64,000 nt of DNA from Thermodesulfobium acidiphilum (GCF_003057965.1 NZ_CP020921.1:1003001-1067000); one strand, 5' to 3'. Shown: positions 34,658-46,192, counted from the stretch's first letter. The notes: generated by a model not told the origin, from the letters alone. Translations and numbers: made by a program.

Positions 34658-36094
34658 TTAAATATCAAAAAGCGTAACAAATTCATATGGGTGAGGCCTT
34701 ATAGCTAACTCTTTAGCCTGAGTTCTCTTAAATTTAATATATGATTCTATCAATTCCTTTGAAAAGACCCCGCCCTTCAAAAGATATTCATGATCCGCTT
34801 CAAGAGCATCAAGGGCTTCGTCTAAAGAACCAGGAACTGAAGGAATATTTTTAGCTTCTTCTGGTGGCAAATCATAAATATTCTTATCAAGAGGCTTACC
34901 CGGATCAATTTTATTTTCTATTCCATCTAAACCTGCCATAAGCATTGCAGAAAAGGCTAGATATGGATTTGCAGACGGATCAGGCGGTCTGAATTCAATC
35001 CTCTTGGCTTTTGGATTAGCAGTATACATAGGAATACGAACAGCAGCAGAGCGATTTCTTTGCGAATATGCCAGATTTACTGGAGCTTCATAATGAGGTA
35101 CAAGTCTCTTATACGAATTTGTAGTAGGTGCGGCAAAGGCGAGAACAGATTTTGCATGTTTGAGAAGACCACCAATATACCACAACGCAATGTCACTAAG
35201 TCCGGCATAACCCTTTTCGTCATAAAAAAGCGGCCTGTTACCCTTCCACAAGCTTTGATGACAGTGCATACCTGAACCATTATCACCAAATAATGGTTTG
35301 GGCATAAAGGTAACTGTTAAACCGTTTGCCCTTGCAACATTTTTTGCAACGTATTTATATTTCATAAGATCATCGGCCATCCTTAGCAAGTTGTTAAATC
35401 TTATATCTATTTCAACCTGTCCTGCAGTCGCAACCTCATGGTGATGAACTTCAATTTCCAGGCCAACTTTCATCATTGCCTTAACCATTTCGGACCTGAC
35501 ATCCTGTAATTGATCGTTTGGTGGGCATGGAAAATAACCTTCTTTGGATCTTATTTTATGACCAAGATTGGGCTCTTCTTCTCTATCAGAGTTCCACCAG
35601 GCTTCTACTGAATCTATGGAAAACATTCCGCCTCTAGAATCATATTTGTATTTAACGTCATCAAAAATAAAAAATTCTGCCTCCGGTCCGAAGTATGCAG
35701 TATCTGCAATACCCGTTGTTTTAAGATAATTTTCTGCTCTCCTTGCAACACCCCTTGGATCTTTTTGATAATCTCTCAAAACAATTGGTTCCTTTACATC
35801 ACAGATAATATTTACAGTTAAATCATCAAAAAACGGATCTACAAAAGCTGATGACAGATCTGGTATGAGTATCATATCGCTCTCTTCGATCTGCTGAAAT
35901 CCTCTTATGCTCGAACCATCAAAACCTAAACCCTCTTCTATCACGCCTTCATTAAAAGCTTCTACTGGAACAGTAAAGTGCTGCCATGTTCCAGGTACAT
36001 CACAAAATCTTACATCTACAAATTTCACTTCATTTTCTTTAACAAAATTTTTAAACTCTTCATAGTCTTTAAATCCACACTTAATATTATTCAA
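34658..36094 (-). CDS. glnA: glutamine synthetase, type I
   Basis: GlnA joins ammonia to glutamate. The 478 residues have the beta-grasp N-domain ([13 protein letters not shown]), [57 protein letters not shown] and [23 protein letters not shown] candidate adenylylation tyrosine is kept in [16 protein letters not shown], so control by covalent modification is possible. It is 10 nt downstream of pdxJ. Confidence 0.98.
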   Translation of the reverse strand: MNNIKCGFKDYEEFKNFVKENEVKFVDVRFCDVPGTWQHFTVPVEAFNEGVIEEGLGFDGSSIRGFQQIEESDMILIPDLSSAFVDPFFDDLTVNIICDVKEPIVLRDYQKDPRGVARRAENYLKTTGIADTAYFGPEAEFFIFDDVKYKYDSRGGMFSIDSVEAWWNSDREEEPNLGHKIRSKEGYFPCPPNDQLQDVRSEMVKAMMKVGLEIEVHHHEVATAGQVEIDIRFNNLLRMADDLMKYKYVAKNVARANGLTVTFMPKPLFGDNGSGMHCHQSLWKGNRPLFYDEKGYAGLSDIALWYIGGLLKHAKSVLAFAAPTTNSYKRLVPHYEAPVNLAYSQRNRSAAVRIPMYTANPKAKRIEFRPPDPSANPYLAFSAMLMAGLDGIENKIDPGKPLDKNIYDLPPEEAKNIPSVPGSLDEALDALEADHEYLLKGGVFSKELIESYIKFKRTQAKELAIRPHPYEFVTLFDI

Positions 36095-36104
36095 ATTAGA
36101 CCTC

Positions 36105-36857
36105 CTATAAATTCTTATTTTCTCTTAAAGCACTCGCAAGACTAAGTATTTCTACAATCTCCTCGACCGCTTTAAAAATTCCTACAAATACAGCCCTTGA
36201 TATTATGCTATGTCCAATGTTTAATTCTTCAATTTCAGGTATCAAAGCAATTTGCCAAACGTTGCTCTTATTTAAACCATGACCAGCATAAACGTTCAGA
36301 CCTGCTTCTTTAGCAAGATTAGATGCCTTTTTCAATCTTTCTAACTCAAAATTTCTCTCAATTTCATCCAAAGAGTCAGCATATTTACCGGTATGCAATT
36401 CTACAGAATCAGCACCTAAGGTAACACTTTTTTCAATAGAAAATTCATCTGGATCGATAAAAAGAGAGACTTCAATTCCATTTGATTTTAAAGTCGAAAT
36501 ACTTTCTTTCAAAGAATCATAGTTTTTAGAAAGATCTAAACCTCCTTCTGTTGTGAGCTCTTCCCTTTTTTCAGGAACTAAGGTCACTTTGTTCGGCTTT
36601 ACCTTCAAGGCAAAAGAAACAATTTGCGGAACACAAGCCATCTCTAAATTTAGATTATCTACGGCCTTTCTTATTTTAAGGACATCGTTGTCCTGTATAT
36701 GCCTTCTGTCTTCTCTAAGATGAACTGTTATAAGGTCAGCACCTGCAGCTAGGGAAATAGAGGCAGCAAAGAGTGGATCTGGATAGGTAATCTTTCTTGA
36801 TTCTCTAAGCGTGGCAACATGATCAACATTAACCCCCAAGCGGATTTTTCCAGCCAC
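36105..36857 (-). CDS. pdxJ: pyridoxine 5'-phosphate synthase
   Basis: PdxJ closes the pyridoxine ring from deoxyxylulose-5-phosphate and 1-amino-acetone-3-phosphate. The ~250 residues show [53 protein letters not shown] and AGHGLN. GTG 36857 is preferred, because AGAGGTGA sits 6-12 nt before it, to an ATG at 36872 that would put this site inside the gene. Confidence 0.96.
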   Translation of the reverse strand: MAGKIRLGVNVDHVATLRESRKITYPDPLFAASISLAAGADLITVHLREDRRHIQDNDVLKIRKAVDNLNLEMACVPQIVSFALKVKPNKVTLVPEKREELTTEGGLDLSKNYDSLKESISTLKSNGIEVSLFIDPDEFSIEKSVTLGADSVELHTGKYADSLDEIERNFELERLKKASNLAKEAGLNVYAGHGLNKSNVWQIALIPEIEELNIGHSIISRAVFVGIFKAVEEIVEILSLASALRENKNL

Positions 36858-36916
36858 TTTATCACCTCTCATTTATAATCTTAAAAATTATAGCACAAAA
36901 AAATATTGAACCGATA

Positions 36917-38089
36917 TCAAATTTTTTCTTTAATAATATCTAAAATAAAGTTTGCAATATTTATTTTTGTTGAATTAAGTTCGTAATAATCGCCACTTGA
37001 AGATAAGATCAAAACTTCATTGTTTTCACTACCAAAAGGAAAACCAGTTTCGTGAATTTTATTAGCTACTATATAATCTAATTTTTTTTCAACTAGTTTT
37101 TTATTAGCATTTGTGCTAAGATTTTCAGTTTCAGCGGCAAAGCCTATAACTATCTGATTTTTCTTCAATAAATTAACTTCTTTAAGTATATCGGGATTTG
37201 ATATAAGATTAAGCTCTAAGTTATTCTTCTTTTTTATCTTTTTCGTATACCGCTGATCTACTTTAAAGTCTGAAACAGCAGCTGCCATAACCAGTATATC
37301 ACAAAACTCAAAGTTATCGATAACACTCTTAAACATCTCTTCTGTTGTTTCAACATCAATCCTTTCTACCATATAAGGAGTTCGTAAACCAGTTGGTCCT
37401 GCAATAAGCCTTACCTGTGCACCTCTCAAAGAAGCAGCCTGAGCAAAAGCAAAGCCCATCTTGCCTGATGATCTATTAGAAATATATCTAACAGGATCTA
37501 TTGGTTCGCGAGTAGGACCTGCAGTTATCAATATCTTTTTTCCAACAAAATCCTTTTTTGGATAGAAATGATAGTTAAACATTTCTAAGAGTTCAGGTAC
37601 TTCCAGCATTCTACCAGACCCTATGCTATCGCAAGCGAGTCTTCCATAAGCAGGACCAAAAAATATTACATCTTGAGCCAATAATTTCTTTACATTATCT
37701 TGCACAGAAGGATTTCCCCACATAGTATCGTTCATTGCTGGAACTAATACCAGCGGGCATTTTCTTGCAATAGCCATTGTAGTAAGAAGGTTGTCAGCTA
37801 TACCTAATGCAATCTTTGAAATTGTATTAGCAGTAGCCGGACATATAATAAAAACATCAGATTTTTGGGGTAAAGTTATGTGGGCTATTGAGTCTTTACC
37901 AGAAGGCAAATTAGACTCACTGTAACAAATATTTTTTGTTAAAGCTTCAAATGTTAAAGGAGAAACAAATCTAGTAGCATTCTGAGTCATCACAACATTT
38001 ACCTCATTTCCCTCTTTTACAAGAGATGAAACAAAATTTGCAGCTTTATACGCAGAAATGCCACCACAAATGCCAAAAAGTATTTTCAA
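36917..38089 (-). CDS. coaBC: bifunctional phosphopantothenoylcysteine decarboxylase/synthase
   Basis: CoaBC performs two steps of coenzyme A synthesis. The N-terminal flavin decarboxylase domain (residues ~1-180) has GISAYKAANFV, the active-site PAMNDTMW and RLACDSIGSGRML. The C-terminal synthase (~185-390) has ITAGPTREPIDPVRYISNRSSGKMG and a lysine-rich KKIKKKN loop. The genes follow rpoZ by 1 nt in the common gmk-rpoZ-coaBC order. Confidence 0.97.
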   Translation of the reverse strand: MKILFGICGGISAYKAANFVSSLVKEGNEVNVVMTQNATRFVSPLTFEALTKNICYSESNLPSGKDSIAHITLPQKSDVFIICPATANTISKIALGIADNLLTTMAIARKCPLVLVPAMNDTMWGNPSVQDNVKKLLAQDVIFFGPAYGRLACDSIGSGRMLEVPELLEMFNYHFYPKKDFVGKKILITAGPTREPIDPVRYISNRSSGKMGFAFAQAASLRGAQVRLIAGPTGLRTPYMVERIDVETTEEMFKSVIDNFEFCDILVMAAAVSDFKVDQRYTKKIKKKNNLELNLISNPDILKEVNLLKKNQIVIGFAAETENLSTNANKKLVEKKLDYIVANKIHETGFPFGSENNEVLILSSSGDYYELNSTKINIANFILDIIKEKI

Positions 38090-38090
38090 T

Positions 38091-38282
38091 TTACTTATTT
38101 ATAGTAAATTTTATTTTCCCACTTGCAATTTCTTCAAATGCCTGCTCGAGAGGATCGCTAACATTAGTTGTGAAAAGGTCTTTATTACTTTTTATTTCTT
38201 TTGCTCTTTTTACAGCTACAATAACTAAAGCATATCTAGACGGTATCATTTTCAACGCATTTTCTAAACTAGGCGCTATCAA
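38091..38282 (-). CDS. rpoZ: RNA polymerase omega subunit
   Basis: This 63-residue omega subunit has SRYALVIVAVKRAKEI and DPLEQAFEEIASGKI, the two family landmarks. It helps assemble RNA polymerase. It is placed between gmk and coaBC, the usual neighbourhood, with 2-nt and 1-nt gaps. Confidence 0.95.
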   Translation of the reverse strand: MIAPSLENALKMIPSRYALVIVAVKRAKEIKSNKDLFTTNVSDPLEQAFEEIASGKIKFTINK

Positions 38283-38284
38283 AA

Positions 38285-38932
38285 CTAAATTACCTCCTGT
38301 CCAAATTGTATTTCTGATCTAAGTCTCGAAATTATATCTTCTCTTCTTTCTCTTTTTGCCCTCTGAGCAACAATTATGCATTCTAGCTCGCTAGCTGCTT
38401 CTATAACACTACTATTTACAATTATATAATCATATATAAAATATTCTTCAATTTCTTCAATCGATCTCGAAAGCCTTCTTTTTATCTCATCAAAATTTTC
38501 GGAAGACCTTGTTTCCAACCTTAATCTTAGATCACACCATCTTGGTGGAACAATAAAGATTAAAATTGCATCAGGGTACAATGATTTTATTTTACTTGCA
38601 CCTCTTGTATCTATTTCAAGAACAACATCACTATTCTCACTTAATTTTTTTAAAACGTAATCCTTTGGGGTTCCATAATAATTTCCGTGAACTTTAGCCC
38701 ATTCCAAAAGGTTATCTTTTTCTATGTGTTCCAAAAACTCAGATTCAGAAACAAAAAAGTAATCTTTGCCATTAACTTCGTTAGGCCTTCTAGGTCTGCT
38801 TGTCATAGATATAGAAAGACAAAGCATTGGATCTCTTTGCATTAATTCCTTTATTACTGTCCCTTTGCCCACACCAGAAGGACCAGAAACTACAAACAAT
38901 AAACCTTTTTTTTCATCACTTTTTTTGTACAC
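38285..38932 (-). CDS. gmk: guanylate kinase
   Basis: Gmk phosphorylates GMP to GDP. The 215 residues show the P-loop SGPSGVGKGT near the start, SMTSRPRRPNEVNGKDYFFVS, the GMP-binding region GNYYGTPKDYV and LEIDTRGASKI. It is part of the gmk-rpoZ-coaBC unit. Confidence 0.97.
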   Translation of the reverse strand: MYKKSDEKKGLLFVVSGPSGVGKGTVIKELMQRDPMLCLSISMTSRPRRPNEVNGKDYFFVSESEFLEHIEKDNLLEWAKVHGNYYGTPKDYVLKKLSENSDVVLEIDTRGASKIKSLYPDAILIFIVPPRWCDLRLRLETRSSENFDEIKRRLSRSIEEIEEYFIYDYIIVNSSVIEAASELECIIVAQRAKRERREDIISRLRSEIQFGQEVI

Positions 38933-38935
38933 TAT

Positions 38936-39766
38936 TTATTTATTGCCTTTCTCAGGAAGTTTGTATGGAATAGGTATGAATTGTACCGATGGCCTTCTAT
39001 TTCCTGCCTGAGGATATAACTCCATTAGCTCATACACTTCTTCTGGCAAATCATTTCTCACTGAAATACCCAAATTTTTAATCTCTTCGTAGGAAATAGG
39101 ATAATCATGCGTCCACTTTCCACTTGTAAAAAGTTCAGCAAGGAAAGAGGCCTTTTCTGAATCCATTCTATCTTGTAAAAGTTTTTTAATAGTACTTTTT
39201 ACTTGGTTAACAGCCTTTTGTGACATATCTGCTAAAATTAATGTTTTGTCATCGACATTTTCAATACCTTTCTCTCTAACTACCTGTAAAATAGAAACAG
39301 CTGGGTACTCTCCCAGCTGCGGATCAACAGGACCAAGAACTGCATTTTCATCAAGGTATATTTCATCGGCAGCAAGAGCAAGCATGGTACCGCCAGACAT
39401 AGCATAGTGAGGTATAAAAACCCTCACAGGTGCAGGATGCCTTATTAACGCCTTTGCTATCTGCTCTGCTGCCAATACCAATCCTCCTGGAGTATGAAGT
39501 ATGATATCAATAGGCATATCCTTTTCGGTAAGCCTTATTGCTCTCAAAATTTGTTCAGAATCATCTATGTCAATATATCTCGAAAGAGGAATACCAAAAA
39601 AAGATATAGTCTCCTGTCTGTGTATAAGAGTAATAACCCTGGAATTCATCTTTTTCTCCATAGATCTTATAGTCCTAATTCTCATGTTTTCTAGATATTT
39701 CTGCTGCAATACAGGAGTAAAAGCAAATATTATAAAAATAAACCAAATTATGTCAAAAAAATTCAT
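38936..39766 (-). CDS. ClpP-fold membrane serine protease (SDH/SppA-like)
   Basis: The 276 residues begin with one membrane helix, followed by a ClpP/crotonase-fold protease domain of the serine-dehydrogenase-proteinase type. It has HTPGGLVLAAEQIAKAL, the nucleophile-serine region HYAMSGGTMLALAADEI, and VLGPVDPQLGEYPA. It probably cleaves membrane or exported proteins. It overlaps the clp stop by one base and belongs to the stress operon. Confidence 0.85.
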   Translation of the reverse strand: MNFFDIIWFIFIIFAFTPVLQQKYLENMRIRTIRSMEKKMNSRVITLIHRQETISFFGIPLSRYIDIDDSEQILRAIRLTEKDMPIDIILHTPGGLVLAAEQIAKALIRHPAPVRVFIPHYAMSGGTMLALAADEIYLDENAVLGPVDPQLGEYPAVSILQVVREKGIENVDDKTLILADMSQKAVNQVKSTIKKLLQDRMDSEKASFLAELFTSGKWTHDYPISYEEIKNLGISVRNDLPEEVYELMELYPQAGNRRPSVQFIPIPYKLPEKGNK

Positions 39767-42168
39767 TATTCAACTACCAGTCCGATCTTATTATCTTCTA
39801 CCACTATCTTCACGGTATCTCCTTCCTTAATCCTATTATTTAAAAGCTCCTTCGCAATAATATTTTCCAAATTTTTCTGTATATATCTTTTAAGAGGTCT
39901 AGCACCCATTGTAGGTTCATATCCCTCTTTTGCAAAAAATTTCTTTGCATCCTCTGTAAGTATTAGTTTTATTTTCTTTTCATTCAATCTTTCTTGAATA
40001 TCATTTAATATCAATTCAACAATTTTTTCAATATCAGATCTAGAAAGAGGCTTAAAAACTACAATCTCATCAATTCTATTTAAAAACTCCGGTCTAAAAG
40101 TAGAATTTAATAGCGATAAAACTCTATTCTTTGCCTTTTCAAATTCTTTTTCATCTTCTACATTAGAATTTAATAGTATATCAGAACCAAGATTAGATGT
40201 CATTATTATAACAGTATTCCTAAAATCAATAGTCCTACCCTTACCATCTGTTAATCTTCCATCGTCAAGAACCTGTAAAAGTATATTAAAAACATCAGGA
40301 TGTGCTTTCTCTATTTCATCTAAGAGTATTACAGAATATGGCCTTCTCCTAATAACTTCTGTCAGTTGACCTCCTTCTTCATAGCCTACATAACCTGGAG
40401 GAGCACCCACTAGCCTCGACACAGAATGTTTCTCCATATATTCTGACATATCAATTCTTACAAGAGCATTTTCATCCTTGAATAAAAATGCAGCAAGAGC
40501 CTTGCTTAGCTCAGTTTTACCCACACCAGTTGGACCAAGAAAGAGAAATGATCCTACTGGCCTTCTAGGATCCTTTAGACCTGACCTTGACCTTCGTATC
40601 GCTTCAGAAACAGCAACTACGGCCTCATCTTGACCAATAATTCTTTTATGAAGAATATTTTCCATATTAGTCAATTTGTCAACTTCTTCTTGAACAAGCT
40701 CTGTTACAGGTATGCCTGTCCATTTGGAAACCAAATTTGCAATGTCTTCCTTATCTACTACTTCGTTAACTTTTTTATCAATTAACCATTTATCTCTTTT
40801 CTCCTTAAATTTTCTTGAAAGAGCCTCAGATTCACTCTTTAACTTTGCTGCCAATTCGTAATCTTCTCTTTTTACAGCTTCCTGACCCTCTTGATATAAT
40901 CTTGATAACTTATTTTCCATTTCTTTAAGTTCCGTAGGCATATTAGAAAGCTGAATTCTCACTTTAGCAGCAGCTTCATCAATCAAATCAATAGCTTTAT
41001 CAGGCAAAAATCTATCAGATATATATCTTTCAGATAAATGAGCAGCCGATTCAATTGCCTCATCTGTAATTTTTACCCTATGATGCGCCTCATATTTGTC
41101 CCTTAAACCCTTTAAAATAGAAATGGTATCATCTACGCTTGGTTCCTTTACAAAAACCGGTTGAAATCTTCTTTCAAGAGCAGGATCTTTCTCAATATAT
41201 TTTTTATATTCATCTAGCGTAGTAGCACCTATTACCCTTAATTCACCTCTTGCAAGGGCAGGTTTAAGTAAATTTGATGCGTCAATGGCACCTTCTGCAG
41301 CGCCTGCTCCAACTACAGTATGTAATTCATCAATGAACAAAATATAGTTTTGTGTTTTGGTTACAGAATCAATAATTGTTTTTAATCTTTCTTCAAATTC
41401 TCCTCTAAATTTAGTACCTGCAATCAAAGCACCCATATCAAGCGCTAAAAGTTGTTTTCCCTTCAATATCTCAGGTACATCGTTTGAAGCTATCTTTTGA
41501 GCAATACCATCAACAATAGCTGTCTTTCCAACACCGGGTTCACCAATTAGAACCGGGTTGTTTTTCGTTCTTCTGGAAAGAATCTGCATTACTCTCTCAA
41601 TCTCTTCATCTCTACCAATTACAGGATCTAACTTTCCCTCTAAAGCAAGTTGAGTTAAATTTCTTGTATACTTTTCAAGAGCTTGGTATTTCTCTTCTGC
41701 ACCTGGATCTGTCACTCTTTGAGTACCCCTTATATCTTTAAGAATTTGATAAACCTTTTCTTCTGTAATACCATACTCGTTCAAAAGGCGCGACGCTGGG
41801 CTCTCGCCTTCTTTTACTATCGCAATCAAAACATGATCTACTCCAACAAATTCATCCTTTAACCTAATCGCTTCTTCCTCCGCTATATCTAAAACCTTCT
41901 TCAAAGAGGGAGTGATATATATTTGTGGAGTAGAAGATGAATATTGTATTTTTGGTAATCTGTTCAAAATCGATTCTAATCTATTTTTAATATCATTTTT
42001 ATTAATTCCAGCTCTTGTTAAAACTTTTCCTACAAGACCATCCTGTTGATTAAGCATCGCATACAAAAGATGCTCTACATCAAGCTGGCTGTTTTGAAAT
42101 GTCATTAAAACTCTCTGTGAAGACTCTAACGAATCCCTTAACTGTTCTGTAAATTTATCTGGGTTCAT
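39766..42168 (-). CDS. clpB: Hsp100 ATPase, ClpB-like with short ClpC-type middle domain
   Basis: This ~800-residue AAA+ unfoldase has an N-terminal Clp repeat domain, NBD1 ([27 protein letters not shown]) and NBD2 ([64 protein letters not shown]). The location after dnaK-grpE-dnaJ-hspR suggests ClpB. However, the middle domain is short and UVR-like ([13 protein letters not shown]), as in ClpC, and no [LIV]GF loop for ClpP docking is seen after SNLGS. The start is ATG 42168 behind AAGGTGAA. Confidence 0.85.
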   Translation of the reverse strand: MNPDKFTEQLRDSLESSQRVLMTFQNSQLDVEHLLYAMLNQQDGLVGKVLTRAGINKNDIKNRLESILNRLPKIQYSSSTPQIYITPSLKKVLDIAEEEAIRLKDEFVGVDHVLIAIVKEGESPASRLLNEYGITEEKVYQILKDIRGTQRVTDPGAEEKYQALEKYTRNLTQLALEGKLDPVIGRDEEIERVMQILSRRTKNNPVLIGEPGVGKTAIVDGIAQKIASNDVPEILKGKQLLALDMGALIAGTKFRGEFEERLKTIIDSVTKTQNYILFIDELHTVVGAGAAEGAIDASNLLKPALARGELRVIGATTLDEYKKYIEKDPALERRFQPVFVKEPSVDDTISILKGLRDKYEAHHRVKITDEAIESAAHLSERYISDRFLPDKAIDLIDEAAAKVRIQLSNMPTELKEMENKLSRLYQEGQEAVKREDYELAAKLKSESEALSRKFKEKRDKWLIDKKVNEVVDKEDIANLVSKWTGIPVTELVQEEVDKLTNMENILHKRIIGQDEAVVAVSEAIRRSRSGLKDPRRPVGSFLFLGPTGVGKTELSKALAAFLFKDENALVRIDMSEYMEKHSVSRLVGAPPGYVGYEEGGQLTEVIRRRPYSVILLDEIEKAHPDVFNILLQVLDDGRLTDGKGRTIDFRNTVIIMTSNLGSDILLNSNVEDEKEFEKAKNRVLSLLNSTFRPEFLNRIDEIVVFKPLSRSDIEKIVELILNDIQERLNEKKIKLILTEDAKKFFAKEGYEPTMGARPLKRYIQKNLENIIAKELLNNRIKEGDTVKIVVEDNKIGLVVE

Positions 42169-42487
42169 TATTTTCACCTTCTTTCTCTTGAGAAATACTT
42201 TTTAGTAAATTATTGAGCCTTGATACTTCTGACTCTAGTTCTTCTACTCTTTTTGACAATCTTAAAATAACCTCAACACCTGCAATATTTATCCCAAGAT
42301 CTTTTGTAAATTCTTGAATTTTTTTTAGAACTTCTATGTCTTCATCACTAAAAACCCTCGTTTTACCATCAAGTTTTTTAGGACAAATTAACCCTAATTC
42401 TTCATATCTTCTTATTGTCTGTGGGTGAATTGATAACATTTTTGAAACAATACTTATCGCATAAAAGCCACTAGTTTCTGGCATCAT
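42155..42487 (-). CDS. hspR: MerR-family heat-shock repressor HspR
   Basis: This 110-residue protein has an N-terminal MerR-type winged helix ([31 protein letters not shown]) and a C-terminal coiled coil. In actinobacteria HspR represses the dnaK operon with DnaK as co-repressor. Its place between dnaJ and clp makes autoregulation likely. A standard HAIR operator (CTTGAGT-N7-ACTCAAG) is not visible upstream of dnaK. Confidence 0.9.
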   Translation of the reverse strand: MMPETSGFYAISIVSKMLSIHPQTIRRYEELGLICPKKLDGKTRVFSDEDIEVLKKIQEFTKDLGINIAGVEVILRLSKRVEELESEVSRLNNLLKSISQEKEGENNEPR

Positions 42488-43389
42488 TTCTCACCCCTTA
42501 ATTTTGCCCATTTTGTAACAATCTCTTTTTCTTCACTCGAAAGATTTTTTGGAATTTGAACATTTATATTTACAAGCAAATCTCCTCTTGTCTTGTTGTG
42601 CTTAAGCGCACCAAGTCCTTTTAATCTAAGAATAGTCCCTGATGAAGATCCAGCCGGGACCTTCACCTTCACTCTTCCTTCAGGAGTCTCTATCGGGATT
42701 TCACCACCAAGAAGAGCTGTAAACAAAGAAATGTTAGCTGAAGTCTTTATATTATCGCCTTCTATAGAAAATCGCGGATCCTTTTCAATCTTTACTTTTA
42801 GATATAGATCTCCGCCATTTTGACCCAGGCCCCTGAATCTAATCTTAGAACCTTCCTTTACTCCAGCAGGGATCTTTAATTCCACATCTTTATTAAGGTA
42901 TGGCAAATTAACTCTTTTTGTAGTACCATGTAAATATTCGCTAAATGATATGGTAACCTCAGATTCCACATCTTGGCCAACATCTGCCCTAACGTTTTGT
43001 TGTTTTCCAAACAGGTCAAACGGTGAAAATCCTCTACTAGAAAAACCTCTCTTACCAGTAGAACCAAAAATGCTATTTATAAGGTCAAATATATTATCAA
43101 AATCACCGGGATTGATATTATATTGAGTATAGAAATTGCCATTGAAATTAAAGTTCTGGCCACCTACTCCCTGAGTTGTCCATGTAGAACCCATCTGGTC
43201 GTATATTTTTCTTTTTTCAGGATTTGATAAAACTTCATGAGCTTCATTTATTTCTTTAAATTTTTCTGCATCGCCGCCCGGTAAATCAGGATGATATTTT
43301 CTGGCTAATTTTTTATATGCCTGTTTTATTTCCTTCTCAGTAGCATTTCTATCAACTCCAAGAATCTTATAATAATCTTTATACTTCAT
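42484..43389 (-). CDS. DnaJ-family co-chaperone without zinc finger (CbpA-like)
   Basis: The 301 residues have an N-terminal J-domain with HPD (YHPDLPGG near residue 33), a Gly/Phe-rich linker ([10 protein letters not shown]..) and two C-terminal substrate-binding beta domains. The four CXXCXGXG zinc repeats of classical DnaJ are absent, so it is a type B (CbpA/DnaJ2) protein. It stimulates DnaK ATPase. It overlaps grpE by 11 nt and hspR by 4 nt. Confidence 0.93.
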   Translation of the reverse strand: MKYKDYYKILGVDRNATEKEIKQAYKKLARKYHPDLPGGDAEKFKEINEAHEVLSNPEKRKIYDQMGSTWTTQGVGGQNFNFNGNFYTQYNINPGDFDNIFDLINSIFGSTGKRGFSSRGFSPFDLFGKQQNVRADVGQDVESEVTISFSEYLHGTTKRVNLPYLNKDVELKIPAGVKEGSKIRFRGLGQNGGDLYLKVKIEKDPRFSIEGDNIKTSANISLFTALLGGEIPIETPEGRVKVKVPAGSSSGTILRLKGLGALKHNKTRGDLLVNINVQIPKNLSSEEKEIVTKWAKLRGEK

Positions 43390-43951
43390 CTAAAGTTTCG
43401 CCTTCCTTTTTAGGCGGCCGACTCACTTTAACTTTTGATGGAATTAATACCTCATTGTTATATATATACCCAGCACTCAACTCCTGGAGTATGGTGCCCT
43501 CAGGTTCATCTGATTCCTCTGTAAATACTACTTCATGATATAGAGGATTAAAAATAGTGCCTGGTTCAGCATTAATTTTTGTTATATTTTCTGATTTAAG
43601 AGCTTCATATAAATTTTTATAGACCATCTCTATTCCCTTTTTAAAATTTTCAGAATCAGAATAAGATAGTGCCCTTTCGAGTTGATCAACATTTGGCAAT
43701 ATCTTTGCTAAAAAATTTCTTCTAATTTCGTTAGTTCTAAATTCTATTTCCCTCTGAGTTCTTTTCCTTAAGTTATCATAATCCGCCAAACTTCTTAAAT
43801 ATTTATTTTGCAAATCATTTATTTCTTCTTGGAGTTTTTTAATAAGAGCATCTTTATCCTCAACCGGGGTTTCAACGTAATCCTTTATTTCTTCGCCTTC
43901 TTTATTTTCACCGTTTTCACCGTTAGTGTTTTCTATCTTTATTTCAGACAT
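43379..43951 (-). CDS. grpE: nucleotide exchange factor GrpE
   Basis: This 190-residue protein has an acidic N-terminal tail, a long coiled coil ([28 protein letters not shown]) and the beta-wing end with [10 protein letters not shown] and [17 protein letters not shown]. It exchanges ADP on DnaK. ATG 43951 has AAAGGAGG. About 190 nt separate it from dnaK and contain a structured element. Confidence 0.96.
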   Translation of the reverse strand: MSEIKIENTNGENGENKEGEEIKDYVETPVEDKDALIKKLQEEINDLQNKYLRSLADYDNLRKRTQREIEFRTNEIRRNFLAKILPNVDQLERALSYSDSENFKKGIEMVYKNLYEALKSENITKINAEPGTIFNPLYHEVVFTEESDEPEGTILQELSAGYIYNNEVLIPSKVKVSRPPKKEGETLDEV

Positions 43952-44033
43952 ATTTTACCTCCTTTAATATGCCAGATTAAATTCTAGCTCTGAAAAATAA
44001 ATATCTAAATAGATTTTTAAAATAATATAAACT

Positions 44034-44089
44034 GGTAGCGAGTGACATATACAGCCTTATTGGCATCCCCGCATTTGTCACTCGATACC
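44034..44089 (-). promoter_or_regulatory. stem-loop between dnaK and grpE
   Basis: Arms GGTAGCGAGTGACA and TGTCACTCGATACC (one mismatch in 14 bp) enclose a 28-nt loop that holds a smaller GCC-TTATT-GGC hairpin. It is GC-richer than its surroundings. It may partly terminate or stabilise the dnaK message so that DnaK exceeds the downstream proteins. Confidence 0.6.
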
Positions 44090-44144
44090 TTGTATTTATA
44101 AGTAACTTTTTAAGATTTATAAAAAACTAGGAACTAAATTTTCT

Positions 44145-46052
44145 TTAATTTTCCTTTTTAAAATCAGCATCTATTACTTCACCCTCTTGTGGACCCTGTC
44201 CTGAAGAACTATCTGTTGTAGGTCCCGAAGAAGATGCCGAAGAACTACTCTTATAAATCTCCTCGCTAAGTTTATAGCTTAGTTGCTTTAGTTCATTCAT
44301 CTTAGCTTCAATTTCAGACTTACTTGCATTTTTCTTGATCAAATCTCTTAACTCAGAAATTCCATTTTCTATTTTTGATTTCTCGTCTTGAGAAATTTTA
44401 TCACCTATATCTTTCAAAGTCTTTTCTAAGCTATAAGCAAAGCTCTCTGCTTGATTCCTTGTATCAGCTTCTTCTTTAATTCTTCTATCTTCCTCAGCGA
44501 ATTGCTCAGCTTTTTTAATCATTTCATCTATTTCTTCTTTAGATAGAGTAGAAGCACCTGTTACCGTAACTTTCTGTTCTTTACCCGTTCCAAGATCTTT
44601 TGCATGGACAGTTAATATGCCATTTGCGTCTATGTCAAAAGTAACTTCAATCTGCGGAACACCTCTTGGTGCAGGAGGTAAACCTTCAAGTCTAAATCTT
44701 GCAAGAGTTCTGTTATCTCTTGCCATTGCTCTTTCTCCTTGTAAAACGTGAATCTCAACTGCAGGTTGATTATCTTCAGCGGTAGTAAATATTTCACTCT
44801 TTTTAGTAGGAATAGTAGTATTTCTTTCAATCATCTTTGTAAACACTCCACCAAGTGTCTCAATTCCAAGAGAAAGAGGAGTAACATCTAACAAGACTAC
44901 ATCTTTTACCTCTCCTGCAAGAACAGCACCTTGAATTGCAGCACCCACAGCCACAACTTCATCTGGATTTACACCTTTATTAGGCTCTTTTCCAGTCAAT
45001 CTTTTAACCAGTTCTTGAACTGCAGGCATTCTTGTAGAACCACCAACGAGAATAACCTCATCTATATCTTCAATTTTTAACTTTGCATCATCAAGAGCTT
45101 GTTTGAACGGTGCAATACATCTCTCTGTAAGATGCCTTGTGATATCCTCAAATTTTGCTCTAGTAATACTCATTTCAAGATGTTTTGGACCTGTTTGATC
45201 TGCAGTAATAAATGGCAAGCTAATATTTGTAGAAGTCATTGAAGAAAGCTCAATTTTCGCCTTCTCTGAAGCCTCTAGAAGCCTTTGCCATGCTTGCTTA
45301 TCGGCTTTTAGATCTATTCCTTGATCCTTTCTAAATTCATCAGCCAGATAGTTTGCAAGTGCTAGATCATAATCATCTCCACCAAGGTGTGTATCGCCTG
45401 ATGTGGATTTTACTTCAAAAACTCCATCTCCAACCTCTAAAATCGAAACATCAAACGTTCCACCACCTAAATCCCAAACAAGAACAGTCTCGTTTTTCTT
45501 TTTGTCTAGACCATATGCAAGAGCTGCAGCGGTAGGCTCGTTAATAATTCTTACCACATCTAAACCTGCAATCTTACCAGCATCCTTCGTAGCCTGTCTT
45601 TGTGAATCGTTAAAATATGCAGGAACAGTAATTACCGCCTTTGTAATCTTCACGCCCAGATAAGCCTCGGCATCTGTTTTTAATTTCATCAAAACCATAG
45701 AAGAGATTTCTTCTGGTGAAAGCTCTTTGTTTATGGCAGGAATTCTAAATCTTACTGAATCATTCGGCCCCTGGACGACCTCATAAGCCACTCTTTTCCT
45801 TTCAGCAGCAACCTCTGAAAAACGATGGCCAATGAACCTTTTAGCTGAATAAACAGTATTATCAGAATTGAGTACAGCTTGCCTCCTTGCAAGTTGACCT
45901 ACTAACCTATCGCCATTCTTTGTAAAGCCAACTACAGAAGGAGTAAGCCTACTACCCTCACTATTAGGAATAACTACAGGTTCCCCACTCTCAACTACAG
46001 CAATGACAGAATTAGTGGTACCTAAGTCGATACCGACAATCTTCTCTGACAT
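44145..46052 (-). CDS. dnaK: chaperone DnaK (Hsp70)
   Basis: This 635-residue Hsp70 has GIDLGTTNS, the phosphate loops [10 protein letters not shown] and VGGSTRMP, the Gram-negative-type insert in the ATPase domain, the linker [15 protein letters not shown], the substrate-binding domain and a helical lid ending in [12 protein letters not shown]. It is the first gene of the heat-shock operon, with a strong sigma70-type promoter upstream. Confidence 0.98.
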   Translation of the reverse strand: MSEKIVGIDLGTTNSVIAVVESGEPVVIPNSEGSRLTPSVVGFTKNGDRLVGQLARRQAVLNSDNTVYSAKRFIGHRFSEVAAERKRVAYEVVQGPNDSVRFRIPAINKELSPEEISSMVLMKLKTDAEAYLGVKITKAVITVPAYFNDSQRQATKDAGKIAGLDVVRIINEPTAAALAYGLDKKKNETVLVWDLGGGTFDVSILEVGDGVFEVKSTSGDTHLGGDDYDLALANYLADEFRKDQGIDLKADKQAWQRLLEASEKAKIELSSMTSTNISLPFITADQTGPKHLEMSITRAKFEDITRHLTERCIAPFKQALDDAKLKIEDIDEVILVGGSTRMPAVQELVKRLTGKEPNKGVNPDEVVAVGAAIQGAVLAGEVKDVVLLDVTPLSLGIETLGGVFTKMIERNTTIPTKKSEIFTTAEDNQPAVEIHVLQGERAMARDNRTLARFRLEGLPPAPRGVPQIEVTFDIDANGILTVHAKDLGTGKEQKVTVTGASTLSKEEIDEMIKKAEQFAEEDRRIKEEADTRNQAESFAYSLEKTLKDIGDKISQDEKSKIENGISELRDLIKKNASKSEIEAKMNELKQLSYKLSEEIYKSSSSASSSGPTTDSSSGQGPQEGEVIDADFKKEN

Positions 46053-46092
46053 TATTACACCTCCAAAAAGTTTATTTTATTTTATAAAAGAG

Positions 46093-46121
46093 AATATAAC
46101 ATATTTATTAATATGTGTCAA
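46093..46121 (-). promoter_or_regulatory. dnaK promoter with operator-like dyad in the spacer
   Basis: On the minus strand TTGACA (46121-46116), a 17-nt spacer and TATATT (46098-46093) form a near-consensus promoter. An inverted repeat ACATATT-TATT-AATATGT (46099-46116) fills the spacer exactly. A repressor bound there would block polymerase. Confidence 0.72.
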
Positions 46122-46192
46122 TAGTATTTATAATATAATACTAAATGTAATATCATCAATATATTAAATAACTTTAGCAGAATATTACATTA

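Noticed and set aside
45353..45663. Plus-strand frames opposite dnaK and other conserved genes
   Set aside because: They are antisense shadows of strongly conserved coding sequence, with no ribosome site or protein-like pattern.
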